In this document: positions 28,791 to 39,319 of the stretch, one piece after another
How positions within the stretch are numbered: the first letter of the stretch is position 1
Layout: each line of letters starts with the position of its first letter
Origin: Alteromonas aestuariivivens
GTDB lineage: Bacteria; Pseudomonadota; Gammaproteobacteria; Enterobacterales; Alteromonadaceae
Direction of reading: 5' to 3'
Assembly (NCBI RefSeq): GCF_003367475.1
Contig: NZ_QRHA01000011.1
Span: 49,468-113,467, forward strand
Length of the DNA: 64,000 nucleotides
Notes under the pieces: model-generated
The model's database searches: none
What the model was told of the DNA's origin: nothing
What the model saw: the letters and a program-made list of their open reading frames with translations, nothing else
Translations under genes and position numbers: made by a program

Positions 28791-29570
28791 ATGTTGGGAA
28801 AGCAGTCTAACGCAGAAACTGGGACAGATGCGGTTCAGGCGGTTCAGCCAGGGCCGAAGCATGTTGCCATAATAATGGACGGCAACGGGCGTTGGGCAAA
28901 ACAGAAAGGGAAAATTCGGACCTTTGGTCACAAAGCGGGCGTGGAGTCAGTTCGCGCGGTTGTGCGTTTTGCACGTCGGACTGGCATCCAGTCTCTTACC
29001 CTGTTTGCCTTCAGCAGTGAAAACTGGAAACGCCCGGAAGAGGAAGTCAGTGTACTGATGGAACTGTTTAACCTGGTGTTGAACAGTGAAGTTAAGCGTC
29101 TGCATAAGAACGGTGTGCGTTTGAAAGTTATTGGAGATATCTCTGCTTTTGACGACAAACTGACGGCGAAAATCGAAAAGGCCGAGACATTAACAGCTCA
29201 AAATACGGAACTGGTACTGAACATTGCCGCAAACTATGGCGGTCGTTGGGATATTGTGAATGCCGCTCAAATCCTGGCGGAAGAAGTCAGTCTGGGGCGG
29301 CTTACGGTGTCGGATATTACCGAAACAACCTTCAGTGAAAAGATTTCAACCGCCGGTTTGCCTGAGCTGGACTTGCTTATCCGTACTGGCGGGGAGCACC
29401 GAATCAGCAATTTTCTGCTTTGGCAGTGTGCCTACGCAGAATTGTATTTTACTGATGTGTTGTGGCCGGATTTCAATGAAGACGTTTTTGAGCAGGCCGT
29501 CAAAAACTTTAACATGCGCCAGCGCAGGTTCGGTTTAACCGGAGACCAGGTTAGCGCAACCGGCTGCTGA
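28791..29570 (+). CDS. uppS: (2Z,6E)-farnesyl diphosphate-specific undecaprenyl diphosphate synthase
   Basis: UppS condenses eight isopentenyl diphosphates onto farnesyl diphosphate, giving the C55 lipid carrier used for peptidoglycan and for the WecA pathway at the left of the window. The signature [18 protein letters not shown] contains the catalytic Asp; [17 protein letters not shown] and [19 protein letters not shown] are the remaining family motifs. 259 aa with a slightly extended N-terminus. Confidence 0.97.
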   Translation: MLGKQSNAETGTDAVQAVQPGPKHVAIIMDGNGRWAKQKGKIRTFGHKAGVESVRAVVRFARRTGIQSLTLFAFSSENWKRPEEEVSVLMELFNLVLNSEVKRLHKNGVRLKVIGDISAFDDKLTAKIEKAETLTAQNTELVLNIAANYGGRWDIVNAAQILAEEVSLGRLTVSDITETTFSEKISTAGLPELDLLIRTGGEHRISNFLLWQCAYAELYFTDVLWPDFNEDVFEQAVKNFNMRQRRFGLTGDQVSATGC

Positions 29571-29623
29571 CCTGTACCCCCCGGTATGGGTCTGCTACCG
29601 ACTACAGAGGCCTTAAGCCTACT

Positions 29624-30487
29624 ATGCTAAAACAACGAATAATAACAGCATTGATACTGGCGCCACTCGCGCTGATTGCCATATTGTTCCTGCCTGTCTG
29701 GTGGTTTGAAGTCGCCATTGCTGGTGTAATTGGACTGGGTGCTTATGAATGGGCCAATATGTCCGGTTTTACCAAGCGACCACAAAAGGTTGCGTTTCTG
29801 GTAATAATGTCAGCCATATGTGTCGCTTTGTCACTCACGGTTGATGAACAGCAAATCTGGTACCAAGGGCAGCTACACGCTCTGTACCAGTGGATTCTTG
29901 GATTGGCAGTAATCTGGTGGGCGTTCTCATTGGTTATGATTCTTGCCTATCCAAGGTACTCCAGTTTCTGGCGCAATAGCCGGGCGATTCGCAGCCTGTT
30001 CGGCCTGTTGACGCTTATCCCCACCTGGGTTGCGGTAGTTGCATTGCGCACCAGCCTTTATGACGTAGACCCGTTTTATGGCGCGTCGTTGATTTTCTAC
30101 GTACTGGGTATCGTTTGGGCGGCAGACATAGGGGCGTTTTTTGTTGGTGTCAAATTTGGGCGGCACAAATTGCGTCCCAATGTGTCACCAGGTAAAACGC
30201 TGGAAGGATTACTGGGTGGCGTTGCAGCTTCATTTGCGATTATTGCCTTTGCCGCTTTGCATTACCATGTGGCTGCCTCAATGATCTGGCTGCATTTGTT
30301 GATTGGCGGGTTGACCGTAGGGGTTTCCGCGCTTGGTGACCTCAATGAAAGCATGCTCAAGCGTAGCGCAGGTATAAAGGACAGCGGCAAACTCCTGCCT
30401 GGCCACGGTGGTGTGCTTGATCGAATAGACAGCCTCACGGCAGCATTTCCTGTCTTCGCCTACTGCTACGTTACCTGGATGGCATAA
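29624..30487 (+). CDS. cdsA: Phosphatidate cytidylyltransferase
   Basis: CdsA makes CDP-diacylglycerol, the precursor of all membrane phospholipids. This is a 287-aa polytopic inner-membrane protein with about eight helices. The C-terminal family signature is seen in [12 protein letters not shown] and [20 protein letters not shown], ending [15 protein letters not shown]. Its stop overlaps the dxr start by one base, and it follows uppS as in E. coli. Confidence 0.96.
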   Translation: MLKQRIITALILAPLALIAILFLPVWWFEVAIAGVIGLGAYEWANMSGFTKRPQKVAFLVIMSAICVALSLTVDEQQIWYQGQLHALYQWILGLAVIWWAFSLVMILAYPRYSSFWRNSRAIRSLFGLLTLIPTWVAVVALRTSLYDVDPFYGASLIFYVLGIVWAADIGAFFVGVKFGRHKLRPNVSPGKTLEGLLGGVAASFAIIAFAALHYHVAASMIWLHLLIGGLTVGVSALGDLNESMLKRSAGIKDSGKLLPGHGGVLDRIDSLTAAFPVFAYCYVTWMA

Positions 30488-31668
30488 TGCTCACCGTTAC
30501 TGTTTTAGGTTCGACCGGCTCTATCGGTTGCAACACTCTCGACGTGATTGCCCGCCATCCTGGCAAGTATCGGGTTTTTGCGATCACCGGTAATACGCAA
30601 ATCGAAACACTGATGCAACAGGCCAAAGTTTATGCGCCGAGGTTTGTGGTGGTATCGGACGAAGAACGAATTGAACAGGCCAGAGAGCTTGCGAAGCAGT
30701 TGCAGGTAGAGTCAGAAATTCTGTGTGGCTCGCGGGCACTGGAAGAAGTAGCCAGCGCAGCCGAAGTCGATGTGGTTATGGCTGCCATCGTTGGTGCAGC
30801 GGGGCTGTTGCCGACTTTGTCTGCAGTGCGCGCGGGTAAGCGTGTTTTGCTGGCAAATAAGGAAGCACTGGTTATGTCTGGCGCATTGTTTATGGATGCC
30901 GCACGCCAGTCTGGAGCAGAAATTCTGCCAATCGACAGTGAACATAACGCAATTTTCCAGTGCCTGCCCAGAGATTTCGGCTACGGAGAATTAAATCGGT
31001 CTGGCATTCAGCAAATTCTGCTGACCGGTTCCGGAGGTCCTTTTCGGGAACGACCTTTGGAAAGTTTCGCAGGCATTACGGTTGATGAAGCCTGTGCACA
31101 CCCTAACTGGCAAATGGGGCGTAAAATCACAATCGATTCTGCAACCATGATGAATAAAGGGCTTGAATTCATTGAGGCCTGCTGGCTGTTTGGTGTCAAG
31201 CCACAAGAGATTACAGTGGTATTGCATCCGCAAAGTACCATTCATTCCATGGTTCAGTACGTTGATGGTTCAGTGATTGCTCAGATGGGCAACCCGGACA
31301 TGCGCACACCCATTGCCTTTGGTTTAGCCTACCCAGACAGAATCGACGCAGGTGTTGCACCGCTGAATTTCTCGACGCTGGCTGATTTGACGTTCAGTAC
31401 ACCAAGCTATGAACGTTATCCCAACCTTAAACTGGCCATCCAGGCGTGCGAGGCCGGACAGGCTGAAACTACCCGCTTGAACGCGGCCAACGAAGTGGCT
31501 GTCGATGCTTTTTTGAATGAACGGATAAAATTCACTCAAATAACCGAGGTTAATGAAGAAACCTTAAATCGGTTGGAACCTATAAAGGTTTCTTCACTCC
31601 AACAGGTTTTGGAACAGGATCGACTTGCGCGAGAAACAGCACAGCGGATAGTGAGAGGTTTGAACTAG
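30487..31668 (+). CDS. dxr: 1-deoxy-D-xylulose 5-phosphate reductoisomerase
   Basis: Dxr (IspC) converts DXP to MEP with NADPH, the committed step of the MEP isoprenoid pathway feeding UppS. NADPH site [15 protein letters not shown] at the N-terminus; metal and substrate site [13 protein letters not shown]; flexible loop [21 protein letters not shown]. 393 aa, usual length. One-base overlaps with both cdsA before and rseP after indicate a tightly coupled operon. Confidence 0.97.
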   Translation: MLTVTVLGSTGSIGCNTLDVIARHPGKYRVFAITGNTQIETLMQQAKVYAPRFVVVSDEERIEQARELAKQLQVESEILCGSRALEEVASAAEVDVVMAAIVGAAGLLPTLSAVRAGKRVLLANKEALVMSGALFMDAARQSGAEILPIDSEHNAIFQCLPRDFGYGELNRSGIQQILLTGSGGPFRERPLESFAGITVDEACAHPNWQMGRKITIDSATMMNKGLEFIEACWLFGVKPQEITVVLHPQSTIHSMVQYVDGSVIAQMGNPDMRTPIAFGLAYPDRIDAGVAPLNFSTLADLTFSTPSYERYPNLKLAIQACEAGQAETTRLNAANEVAVDAFLNERIKFTQITEVNEETLNRLEPIKVSSLQQVLEQDRLARETAQRIVRGLN

Positions 31669-33020
31669 TGGTAAGCGTTATCTGGAGTATTGGGGCATTT
31701 ATCGTTGCATTGGGCATTCTGGTGGCCGTACACGAGTGGGGGCATTTTTACGTTGCCCGTCGTTGCGGTGTTCAGGTAGAGCGCTTTTCGATTGGTTTTG
31801 GTAAACCTTTGTGGCGCAGAACGGACCAACAGGGTACGGAATTTGTCATCGCTGCTATTCCCCTTGGCGGATACGTAAGAATGCTGGATGAGCGGATAGA
31901 TGATGTTCCAGAGGGCTTGCAACACAAAGCGTTTAACCGCCAGACGGTGGGTAAGCGGATGGCCATAATTGCAGCGGGTCCGGGAGTCAATTTCCTGTTT
32001 GCTGCAGTCGCCCTGTTTGTCATGTATCTGATTGGTATTACCACCGTCAAACCTGTTGTCGGTGACATAATCCCAGGCAGCATTGTCGCTCAGAGTGGGC
32101 TGGCACATGGTGACCAGATACAGTCCATTGGCTCCAGAGAGACCTCAGACTGGGAAGCTGTCAACTTTGAGCTGATGTCACATATTGGCTCTGCAAGTAT
32201 TGAATTGAGCGTTGTCCATCCATCGGGTGAGATGCAGAAATTTACACTCGACACCCGTGAGTGGGCGTTCGATCCTGACAAGCAGTCCGCTTTGCGAAGC
32301 CTGGGCATATCGCCCTACCGGCCGGAACCCACCATGATGGTGGGAATGGTGGAGAAAGGTGCGCCAGCGGACATTGCCGGTCTGCAGGTGGGAGACAAAA
32401 TTCTGGCGTTGGACAGTCAGGTGATTACCGATTGGATGAGCCTGGTGGAATACATTGTTGACAAACCGGGGCAGGCGGTTCAACTGACAATTGACAGAAA
32501 TGGACGACAGCAGGTAATTAATGCGACCATTGCCCGCCGGGATACTCCGCAGGGGCAGAATGGATTTTTGGGTGTGAGCCCGGAATTTGAGCCCTGGCCG
32601 GAAGGCTATGTATTTACCCATCAGTATGGGCCGATTGAAGCGTTCAGCAAGGCGCTTAGCAAAACCTGGCGTTTGATGACGTTGAGTGTTGAAATGCTGG
32701 GTAAGCTTGTCACCGGCGATGTATCAGTCAAAAGTCTTAGTGGCCCCATATCCATAGCCCAGGGGGCAGGTATCAGTGCGGGATACGGGCTGGTTTATTT
32801 TTTGGGTTTTCTAGCGTTGATAAGTGTCAACCTGGGCATTATCAACCTGTTACCTCTGCCAATGCTGGACGGTGGGCATCTGATGTACTTTACGGTAGAG
32901 TGGCTGACCGGAAAGCCAGTGCCGGAAGCCGTGCAGGAATGGGGATTTAGAATAGGTGGGGCATTACTGCTGATGATTATGAGTATTGCCATTTTTAACG
33001 ATATCAGTCGTTTAGCTTGA
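31668..33020 (+). CDS. rseP: Site-2 intramembrane protease RseP
   Basis: RseP cuts the anti-sigma factor RseA inside the membrane after DegS, releasing sigma-E during envelope stress, and clears signal-peptide remnants. The zinc motif HEWGH (residues 22-26) lies in the first helix; the second site, NLLPLPMLDGGH, lies near the C-terminus, with two PDZ domains between. 450 aa, as in E. coli. GTG start overlapping the dxr stop. Its downstream neighbour bamA is a sigma-E-linked gene. Confidence 0.97.
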   Translation: MVSVIWSIGAFIVALGILVAVHEWGHFYVARRCGVQVERFSIGFGKPLWRRTDQQGTEFVIAAIPLGGYVRMLDERIDDVPEGLQHKAFNRQTVGKRMAIIAAGPGVNFLFAAVALFVMYLIGITTVKPVVGDIIPGSIVAQSGLAHGDQIQSIGSRETSDWEAVNFELMSHIGSASIELSVVHPSGEMQKFTLDTREWAFDPDKQSALRSLGISPYRPEPTMMVGMVEKGAPADIAGLQVGDKILALDSQVITDWMSLVEYIVDKPGQAVQLTIDRNGRQQVINATIARRDTPQGQNGFLGVSPEFEPWPEGYVFTHQYGPIEAFSKALSKTWRLMTLSVEMLGKLVTGDVSVKSLSGPISIAQGAGISAGYGLVYFLGFLALISVNLGIINLLPLPMLDGGHLMYFTVEWLTGKPVPEAVQEWGFRIGGALLLMIMSIAIFNDISRLA

Positions 33021-33079
33021 ATTAGCTAGGCGGCAGAACTTAAAGCAAACAGCAAACGCGGCCAGGAAAAAAAGAATAG

Positions 33080-35557
33080 ATGAAGTTAAATCAGTTAGTT
33101 GCAGCCGGAGTGTTATTATCCAGTGCTAGCTTCGCCACTGCTGCGCAAAACGACAGCCAATTTGTCGTTGAAGATATCAAAGTAGAAGGGTTGCAGCGTG
33201 TTGCGCTCGGAGCCGCTTTGACTTACCTGCCCGTACAGGTCGGCGACACCATGAATGGGTTCAGGATCACACAACTGATTCGTTCCTTGTATTCATCCAG
33301 TCACTTCGAGCGTGTCGAAATCCTCAGGGATGGTAACACTTTGCTGGTTAGGGTTTCAGAACGCCCTACCATCAGCAATATCATTTTTGAGGGCAATGAT
33401 GACATCAAGGATGAACAGCTGCAGGAAAGTCTGGATGGCAATGACATCCGTGTTGGTGAACCGCTGGACAAAACGGTCCTCACATCGATCGAAAACGGTC
33501 TCAAGGATTTCTTCTATAGCATTGGTAAATATAACGCTGATGTAACGGCTATCGTAACGCCTCTTCCACGAAACCGGGTTGACCTCAAGCTGTTGTTTGA
33601 AGAAGGGGATGCGGCGAAAATCAAGCAAATCAACGTGGTTGGTAACGAGCTTTTCTCCGACACGGAACTGCTTGAAGGGCTGGAGCTCCAGTTCGACACG
33701 CCGTGGTGGGATTTCCTTTCTGAAACCCGTTATCAGCAGCAAACGTTGCAAGGTGACATGGAGACCCTGCGCAATCACTACCTTGACCGGGGTTATCTGC
33801 GCTTTAACGTTGACTCTACCCAGGTGTCGATGACGCCTGAAAAAGACGGCATCTATATCACAATGAACGTCTCTGAAGGTGAACAGTACACCATTTCTGA
33901 CGTGGAGTTGGTAGGGGACATTCTGGGTCATGAAGATTACATTCGTGCGGTTTTGCCTCTTACCCCTGGCGAGCTTTATAACCAGGCGGAAGTGACTTAC
34001 ACCGAAGAATTCATCAGCAATTACCTTGGGCGTTTTGGTTATGCCTACCCGACCGTCACGACTGTGCCTGAAATCAACGACGAAGACAAAACCGTCAAGC
34101 TGACTCTGTCGGTCGACCCGGGTAAACGTATCTATGTTCGTCGAATTACCTTTAACGGCAATACCATCACCGCTGACAGGGTACTGCGTCAGAATGTAAA
34201 CCAGATGGAAGGCACCTGGTTATCCAATGGATTACTTGAGTCTTCCAAAGGGCAATTGTCGCGCTTGACCTATATGGACGATGTTGAGTTTGAAACCATT
34301 CGCATCCCGGGTGAGGATGACATGGTAGACGTTAATTTCAGCGTTAAGGAACAGCCCTCCGGCTCGTTCAACGCCGGTATCGGTTATGGTGACCGCACCA
34401 AACTCAGTTTGCAGGCAGGGATCCAGCAGGATAACTTCCTGGGTACGGGTAAGCGAGTGGGTCTGAACGTGAGCACGGTGTCCTATCAGCGTTCCGCGCA
34501 AATTACCTATAATGACCCGTATTTCACCATTGATGGAATCAGCCTGGGCGGCAGTCTTGGCTACAGTGAGTTTGACGGCTCCGATTTTAACGTGATCCGT
34601 TACAACTCCAAACAGTGGTCTGTTGGTGCCAACATCGGGTATCCAATTAACCAGTTTAACCGCATTAATTTCGGCCTGGTGTATGCCAATGTCGAGCTTT
34701 ATAACCGCGGTTATTACGAACAGACTGAGCAGTTCTACAATCAGTTCGTGGGTAGTGGGGATCCGGATGCGCCCATCGAATACGATACGTTAGAGGCTAG
34801 CGTAAGCTGGAGTCGTAGCACGCTGAACCGCGGTCTGTTTCCGACTGCCGGGTCTTCACAGCGGGCATCCTTCAGCATTACTACGCCGAATTCTGACGTG
34901 AACTACTTCAAGAGTGTGCTGGATACCAAGTTCTATTATCCGCTGTCCCGCAATCAGCGCTGGTCAGTGCTGGCGAGGTTGCGTCTGGGTTACGGCAATG
35001 GCTACGGTGAAATCAATGGCAACGAGCAGATATTGCCGTTCACACAGAACTTCACCGCTGGTGGTGCAGATACCCTGCGTGGTTTTGAAAACAATACGGT
35101 AGGCCCGCGCGGCGTTTTACGCAACAGCTCCCCGGGGGCTTCAGGGCCAGGCGGAGAAGTGTATCCGGGCGATCCGGACAACGATACAATCAGCATTTCC
35201 CGTCGCAGCCTTGGTGGAAACGCCATGGCATTGGGTGGGCTCGAACTGATTGTCCCTACGCCCTTTGTGGAAGAAGAAATGGATAATTCCGTGCGTACCA
35301 GCCTGTTCTGGGATATTGGTAACGTTTGGGATACCGAGTTTGACTACGACAAGTACAGTCAGCTAGAGCAGGTCGATTACACTTACGGCGCACTGTTGGA
35401 CTATTCGGACTGGAAACAGTATCGTAGTTCCGCTGGTATTTCTGTACAATGGATTTCACCAATGGGCCCTATGGTATTCAGTTTCTCTCGAGCCATTAAG
35501 GAGAGGGATGGGGATGATGCGAAATTCTTCACCTTCAATATTGGGCAGACATTCTAA
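33080..35557 (+). CDS. bamA: Outer membrane protein assembly factor BamA
   Basis: BamA is the essential core of the BAM complex that inserts beta-barrel proteins. After a signal peptide (cut near TAAQND), five POTRA domains span ~residues 25-425; a 16-stranded Omp85 barrel follows, with the conserved loop-6 region and a C-terminal phenylalanine signature (FNIGQTF). 825 aa, slightly longer than E. coli's 810; the extra length lies partly in an extracellular loop around ASGPGGEVYPGDPDND. Preceded by rseP and followed by its periplasmic chaperone skp. Confidence 0.97.
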   Translation: MKLNQLVAAGVLLSSASFATAAQNDSQFVVEDIKVEGLQRVALGAALTYLPVQVGDTMNGFRITQLIRSLYSSSHFERVEILRDGNTLLVRVSERPTISNIIFEGNDDIKDEQLQESLDGNDIRVGEPLDKTVLTSIENGLKDFFYSIGKYNADVTAIVTPLPRNRVDLKLLFEEGDAAKIKQINVVGNELFSDTELLEGLELQFDTPWWDFLSETRYQQQTLQGDMETLRNHYLDRGYLRFNVDSTQVSMTPEKDGIYITMNVSEGEQYTISDVELVGDILGHEDYIRAVLPLTPGELYNQAEVTYTEEFISNYLGRFGYAYPTVTTVPEINDEDKTVKLTLSVDPGKRIYVRRITFNGNTITADRVLRQNVNQMEGTWLSNGLLESSKGQLSRLTYMDDVEFETIRIPGEDDMVDVNFSVKEQPSGSFNAGIGYGDRTKLSLQAGIQQDNFLGTGKRVGLNVSTVSYQRSAQITYNDPYFTIDGISLGGSLGYSEFDGSDFNVIRYNSKQWSVGANIGYPINQFNRINFGLVYANVELYNRGYYEQTEQFYNQFVGSGDPDAPIEYDTLEASVSWSRSTLNRGLFPTAGSSQRASFSITTPNSDVNYFKSVLDTKFYYPLSRNQRWSVLARLRLGYGNGYGEINGNEQILPFTQNFTAGGADTLRGFENNTVGPRGVLRNSSPGASGPGGEVYPGDPDNDTISISRRSLGGNAMALGGLELIVPTPFVEEEMDNSVRTSLFWDIGNVWDTEFDYDKYSQLEQVDYTYGALLDYSDWKQYRSSAGISVQWISPMGPMVFSFSRAIKERDGDDAKFFTFNIGQTF

Positions 35558-35608
35558 TTCTAATTCGAATCCGGATTTAACCGGTGTAATAAAATCAAGG
35601 AGTTCCTT

Positions 35609-36124
35609 TTGAAACAGTTGGCAAAACATATCGTAGCAACCGCGATGTTGGGCAGTGCCCTTGTAAGTACGTCTGTAATGGCTGAGCAAAAAATTGGTGT
35701 TGTGGATGTTCAGGGCGTATTTCAGGCTATGCCCCAGGCTGCTGAAATATCCAACAATATCCAGCTTGAATTCAAGGACCAGATTGACGAGGTGAATCAG
35801 TTGCAAAAAGACGGGCAGTTTTTTGCTGAACGTTTGCAGCGTGATGCCGCCACCATGAGCGAGCAGGAAAAGAAAGATCTTCAGGATAAAATTCTGGCGG
35901 TGAGAGAAAAGCTGGCTGAGAAAGGCCAGCCACTGCAGCAAAATATCCAGCGTCGCAGCAACGAAGAACGAAACAAGTTGCTGGGTCTGATCAAGCAGGC
36001 TATCGATGCAGTAGCGGCAAAAGAGGGTTATGACCTCATCCTGAATGCTGGTGCCGTTTCTTTTGCAAAAGACGAGCATGACCTGTCTGAGAAGGTATTG
36101 AGCCAGGTTAGCAGCATCAATTAA
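35609..36124 (+). CDS. skp: Periplasmic chaperone Skp/OmpH
   Basis: Skp holds unfolded outer-membrane proteins in its trimeric cavity during transit to BAM. 171 aa: signal peptide ending near SVMAEQ, then KIGVVDVQGVFQ, long coiled-coil tentacles (~residues 50-125, rich in K, E, Q) and the C-terminal body with YDLILNAGAVSFA. TTG start behind AAGGAG. Normally lpxD would follow directly; here a strong terminator and fabZ come instead. Confidence 0.93.
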   Translation: MKQLAKHIVATAMLGSALVSTSVMAEQKIGVVDVQGVFQAMPQAAEISNNIQLEFKDQIDEVNQLQKDGQFFAERLQRDAATMSEQEKKDLQDKILAVREKLAEKGQPLQQNIQRRSNEERNKLLGLIKQAIDAVAAKEGYDLILNAGAVSFAKDEHDLSEKVLSQVSSIN

Positions 36125-36177
36125 TACAGTGTGTCCGCCAAAAGGGTACTTTTGAGCGAGGGAACCGCACAAAAATG

Positions 36178-36219
36178 AATCAGACTGACGCCGAAAGGGG
36201 TTGGTCTGATTTGTTTTTT
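36178..36219 (+). terminator. Strong hairpin terminator between skp and fabZ, at the expected lpxD position
   Basis: Two 15-base arms, 36178-36192 and 36197-36211, pair almost completely (one G-G mismatch, two wobble pairs) around a GAAA tetraloop, followed by TGTTTTTTG. It ends the skp transcript and implies that fabZ-lpxA-lpxB use their own promoter in the ~100 bases downstream. The 196-base skp-fabZ gap holds no lpxD. Confidence 0.88.
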
Positions 36220-36320
36220 GCCTTGAAAAGCGTAAGGTTGCGGCCATTAAGACAGAGAAAATGGCACCCCCGTATTCTGGCAATCTGGTCAGACGCGGCT
36301 TACGGCACTAGGAGATACAT

Positions 36321-36770
36321 TTGGCCAACACACTCAACACCATTGATATTCAGGAAATCCTGGATCTGCTTCCCCACCGCTATCCGTTTTTGTTGGTTGA
36401 CAGGGTAACGGACTATACTTTGGGCGAATCGATCAAAGCCTATAAGAATATCACGATTAATGAGCCTTGCTTTACCGGGCATTTTCCAGGCCGTCCTATC
36501 TTCCCGGGTGTATTGATTCTGGAAGCCATGGCGCAGGCCGCTGGGGTGCTCGGATTTAAGACCATGGGTAAGACAGACAAGCTATACTTGTACGCAGGTA
36601 TCGACAGTGCAAGATTTAAGCGCCCTGTAGTACCTGGCGACAAACTGGAAATGGAAGTCAGTCTTATTAAAGAACGCAGAGGGATCTGGAAATTCAGGGG
36701 TACCGCGAGCGTAGATGGTGAAGATGCCTGCAGTGCCGAGTTTATGTGTGCTATGAGAGAGATAAAGTAA
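36321..36770 (+). CDS. fabZ: 3-hydroxyacyl-[acyl-carrier-protein] dehydratase FabZ
   Basis: FabZ dehydrates 3-hydroxyacyl-ACP in fatty acid elongation and competes with LpxA for 3-hydroxymyristoyl-ACP. Hotdog fold, 149 aa: [17 protein letters not shown], then [20 protein letters not shown] with the catalytic histidine and glutamate. TTG start six bases after AGGAGA. One base separates its stop from the lpxA start. Confidence 0.96.
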   Translation: MANTLNTIDIQEILDLLPHRYPFLLVDRVTDYTLGESIKAYKNITINEPCFTGHFPGRPIFPGVLILEAMAQAAGVLGFKTMGKTDKLYLYAGIDSARFKRPVVPGDKLEMEVSLIKERRGIWKFRGTASVDGEDACSAEFMCAMREIK

Positions 36771-36771
36771 C

Positions 36772-37542
36772 GTGATCCATTCTTCTGCCGTGATTTCTGA
36801 GAAAGCTGTATTAGGTAAGAACGTCACGGTTGGTCCTTTTTGTGTTATCGGTGATGATGTAACCCTGGGTGACGGTTGTGTGCTGGAGTCGCACGTAGTG
36901 ATCAAGGGGCCCAGTAAAATCGGCAGGAACAACCATTTTTATCAGTTCACTTCAATCGGGGAAGATTGCCAGGACAAGAAATACGCTGGTGAACGTACCG
37001 AGCTGATTGTGGGGGATGACAATGTGTTTCGTGAAGGGGTTACCGTACATAGGGGGACTGTGCAGGACGAGAGCGTTACGGTAATTGGTTCAAGAAACTG
37101 GATCATGGTTAATGCCCACATTGCCCATGACTGTGTATTGGGCGATGACATTATTCTTGCCAATAATGTGGCGGTTGCAGGCCATGTGCATATCGACAAT
37201 TTTGCCATCGTAGGTGGTGCTGTCGGTATTCACCAGTTTTGCAAGGTGGGTGCACATGCATTTTTGGGCGCAGGCGGAATTATCCTGCGTGACGTACCTC
37301 CTTTCGTTATGGTCAGTGGCCACGATCACACTCCCAAGGGCATTAACTCAGAAGGTTTGAAACGGCGCGGGTTTGACTCCAAAACCATCATGGCCATCAA
37401 GCGCGCATACAAGGTTATATATCGCGATGGCAACACTGTCGAAGAGGCCATTGCTGCATTAAACGGTGCCGAAGAGGTGTTGCCGGAAGTTCGCCTGATG
37501 GCGGAGTTTCTGGCCAAGGCGCAACGGGGCATCATTCGTTAA
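36772..37542 (+). CDS. lpxA: UDP-N-acetylglucosamine acyltransferase
   Basis: LpxA adds 3-hydroxyacyl to UDP-GlcNAc, the first step of lipid A synthesis. 256 aa. A hexapeptide left-handed beta-helix starts at VISEKAVLGKNVTVGPFCVI. The catalytic-histidine region reads NAHIAHDCVLGDDIILANN; later IHQFCKVGAHAFLGAGG and the C-terminal helical domain. GTG start. Confidence 0.97.
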   Translation: MIHSSAVISEKAVLGKNVTVGPFCVIGDDVTLGDGCVLESHVVIKGPSKIGRNNHFYQFTSIGEDCQDKKYAGERTELIVGDDNVFREGVTVHRGTVQDESVTVIGSRNWIMVNAHIAHDCVLGDDIILANNVAVAGHVHIDNFAIVGGAVGIHQFCKVGAHAFLGAGGIILRDVPPFVMVSGHDHTPKGINSEGLKRRGFDSKTIMAIKRAYKVIYRDGNTVEEAIAALNGAEEVLPEVRLMAEFLAKAQRGIIR

Positions 37543-37545
37543 ACA

Positions 37546-38700
37546 ATGATGTCCAGACCGCTTCGAATCGGCATTGTCGCCGGAGAACCATCCGGCGACG
37601 TGCTTGCAGCAGGTTTGATTGCTGCACTCAAACGCCGCTATCCTGATGCTATCATTGAAGGGATAGGCGGAGACCATATGCAGGCCGCCGGCTGTCATTC
37701 ACTGTTCGACATGGAAACCCTGTCGGTTATGGGCCTGGTGGAAGTGTTGTCCCATCTTCCTTCCATTCTCAAAGTCAAAAAGCAACTGGTTGCCCATTTT
37801 ATCGCCAACCCACCGGATGTGTTCGTGGGGGTAGACGCGCCTGATTTTAATTTGCGGGTTGAAAAAGAACTTAAGGCGCACGGTATTAAAACTGTTCACT
37901 ATGTCAGCCCTACCGTATGGGCCTGGCGGGAAAAACGTATCCATAAAATTGCCGCAGCCACTAACCGGGTGCTCGGGCTGTTTCCGTTTGAACAACAGGT
38001 CTACGACAAGTATCAGGTGCCTTATCGATTTGTTGGCCACACGATGGCGGATTTGATCCCATTGCAACCAGATAAGCTGGCGGCCCGCCAAAACTTGGGT
38101 TTAAGCGAAGATAAGCCAGTGCTTGCCGTGTTGCCGGGTAGTCGCGGTGGTGAACTCAAAGTTCTATTGCCCGTATTTGTGGAAACCATTCATCAACTCA
38201 GAGCGCAGTTAACGGATTGTGAGTTTGTCATACCGGCAGCAAATCAGTACCGCTTTGACACTATTCAGGCCTACCTCAAAGAACATGCCGGTGAACTGTT
38301 GGAAAACCAGACGTTGCACCTTGTACTTGGCCAGGCCCGGGACGCCATGATCGCCAGTGACGTAATACTGCTGGCATCCGGCACAGCCACGCTTGAGGCC
38401 ATGTTGTGCAAGCGCCCGATGGTAGCGGCCTACAAGCTGTCAGCACTGACGCACAAAATGATGCAACGGCTGTACAAGGCACCGTATTTCACCTTGCCCA
38501 ATTTGTTGGCTGGTGAACGGTTGATTCCGGAACTGTTGCAGGATGATGTGGAGCCGGAAAATCTGGTTGCCCATTTACTGCCGCTATTTACCAGCAACAA
38601 TGAGGCTTTATTGGCACGTTTCACGGAATTGCATCTAGCCTTGAAACAGGGGGCCGATGAACGTGCGGCCGATGCAGTAATTGAGGTGGTTTATGAGTAA
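37546..38700 (+). CDS. lpxB: Lipid-A-disaccharide synthase
   Basis: LpxB is a GT19 glycosyltransferase joining UDP-diacylglucosamine and lipid X into the lipid A disaccharide at the inner membrane. Motifs: [16 protein letters not shown] at the start, [35 protein letters not shown] and [12 protein letters not shown]. 384 aa. It overlaps rnhB by eight bases. An alternative start one codon downstream is possible. Confidence 0.97.
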   Translation: MMSRPLRIGIVAGEPSGDVLAAGLIAALKRRYPDAIIEGIGGDHMQAAGCHSLFDMETLSVMGLVEVLSHLPSILKVKKQLVAHFIANPPDVFVGVDAPDFNLRVEKELKAHGIKTVHYVSPTVWAWREKRIHKIAAATNRVLGLFPFEQQVYDKYQVPYRFVGHTMADLIPLQPDKLAARQNLGLSEDKPVLAVLPGSRGGELKVLLPVFVETIHQLRAQLTDCEFVIPAANQYRFDTIQAYLKEHAGELLENQTLHLVLGQARDAMIASDVILLASGTATLEAMLCKRPMVAAYKLSALTHKMMQRLYKAPYFTLPNLLAGERLIPELLQDDVEPENLVAHLLPLFTSNNEALLARFTELHLALKQGADERAADAVIEVVYE

Positions 38701-39313
38701 TCTGGAACTTGATTTTTCACTCTCGTCAGATGCTCAATTGGTTGCCGGCGTTGATGAAGTCGGTCGTGGCCCATTGGTTGGTGACGTGGTTACGGCTGCA
38801 GTTATTCTGGATCCTGCCTGCCCGATTGAAGGGTTGAACGACTCCAAGAAACTTAGCGAAAAGAAACGCCTTGTTTTGGCTGAAGCGATTAGACAAAACG
38901 CTTTAGCGTACTGTATTGGACGGGCGACACCAGAAGAAATTGACGAGTTGAATATTCTTCATGCCACCATGCTTGCCATGCGACGTGCGGTTGAAGGGTT
39001 GGCTATTCAGCCAGGATGGGTTCGGGTTGATGGCAATCGCCTGCCAAAATGGTCATACCCATCCGAAGCGGTGGTAAAAGGTGACAGCCTGTACCCGGAA
39101 ATTTCGGCAGCTTCCATTCTGGCAAAGGTTGAACGCGATGCTGACATGCTCGCACTGGACAAACAGTACCCCCAGTATGGCTTTGCGGCGCACAAAGGCT
39201 ACCCCACAAAAGCACATTTCAGTGCGATTGCCGAGCACGGTGTGTTACCGTGTTATCGTAAAAGTTTTAAACCCGTCAGGGCGATAATTACCCAATCCGA
39301 TATAAATGAGTAG
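38693..39313 (+). CDS. rnhB: Ribonuclease HII
   Basis: RNase HII cuts RNA-DNA hybrids and removes single ribonucleotides from DNA. Active-site residues are seen in [16 protein letters not shown], the [12 protein letters not shown] segment, and the later [20 protein letters not shown]. The start at 38693 (MSNLELD) lies within the end of lpxB and gives 206 aa; the frame extends four codons further upstream without an SD. Confidence 0.96.
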   Translation: MSNLELDFSLSSDAQLVAGVDEVGRGPLVGDVVTAAVILDPACPIEGLNDSKKLSEKKRLVLAEAIRQNALAYCIGRATPEEIDELNILHATMLAMRRAVEGLAIQPGWVRVDGNRLPKWSYPSEAVVKGDSLYPEISAASILAKVERDADMLALDKQYPQYGFAAHKGYPTKAHFSAIAEHGVLPCYRKSFKPVRAIITQSDINE

Positions 39314-39319
39314 GTCTTC

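Noticed and set aside
36175..36408. 77-aa frame between skp and fabZ as an lpxD remnant
   Set aside because: It translates the terminator hairpin and the start of fabZ out of frame; no LpxD hexapeptide pattern is present.
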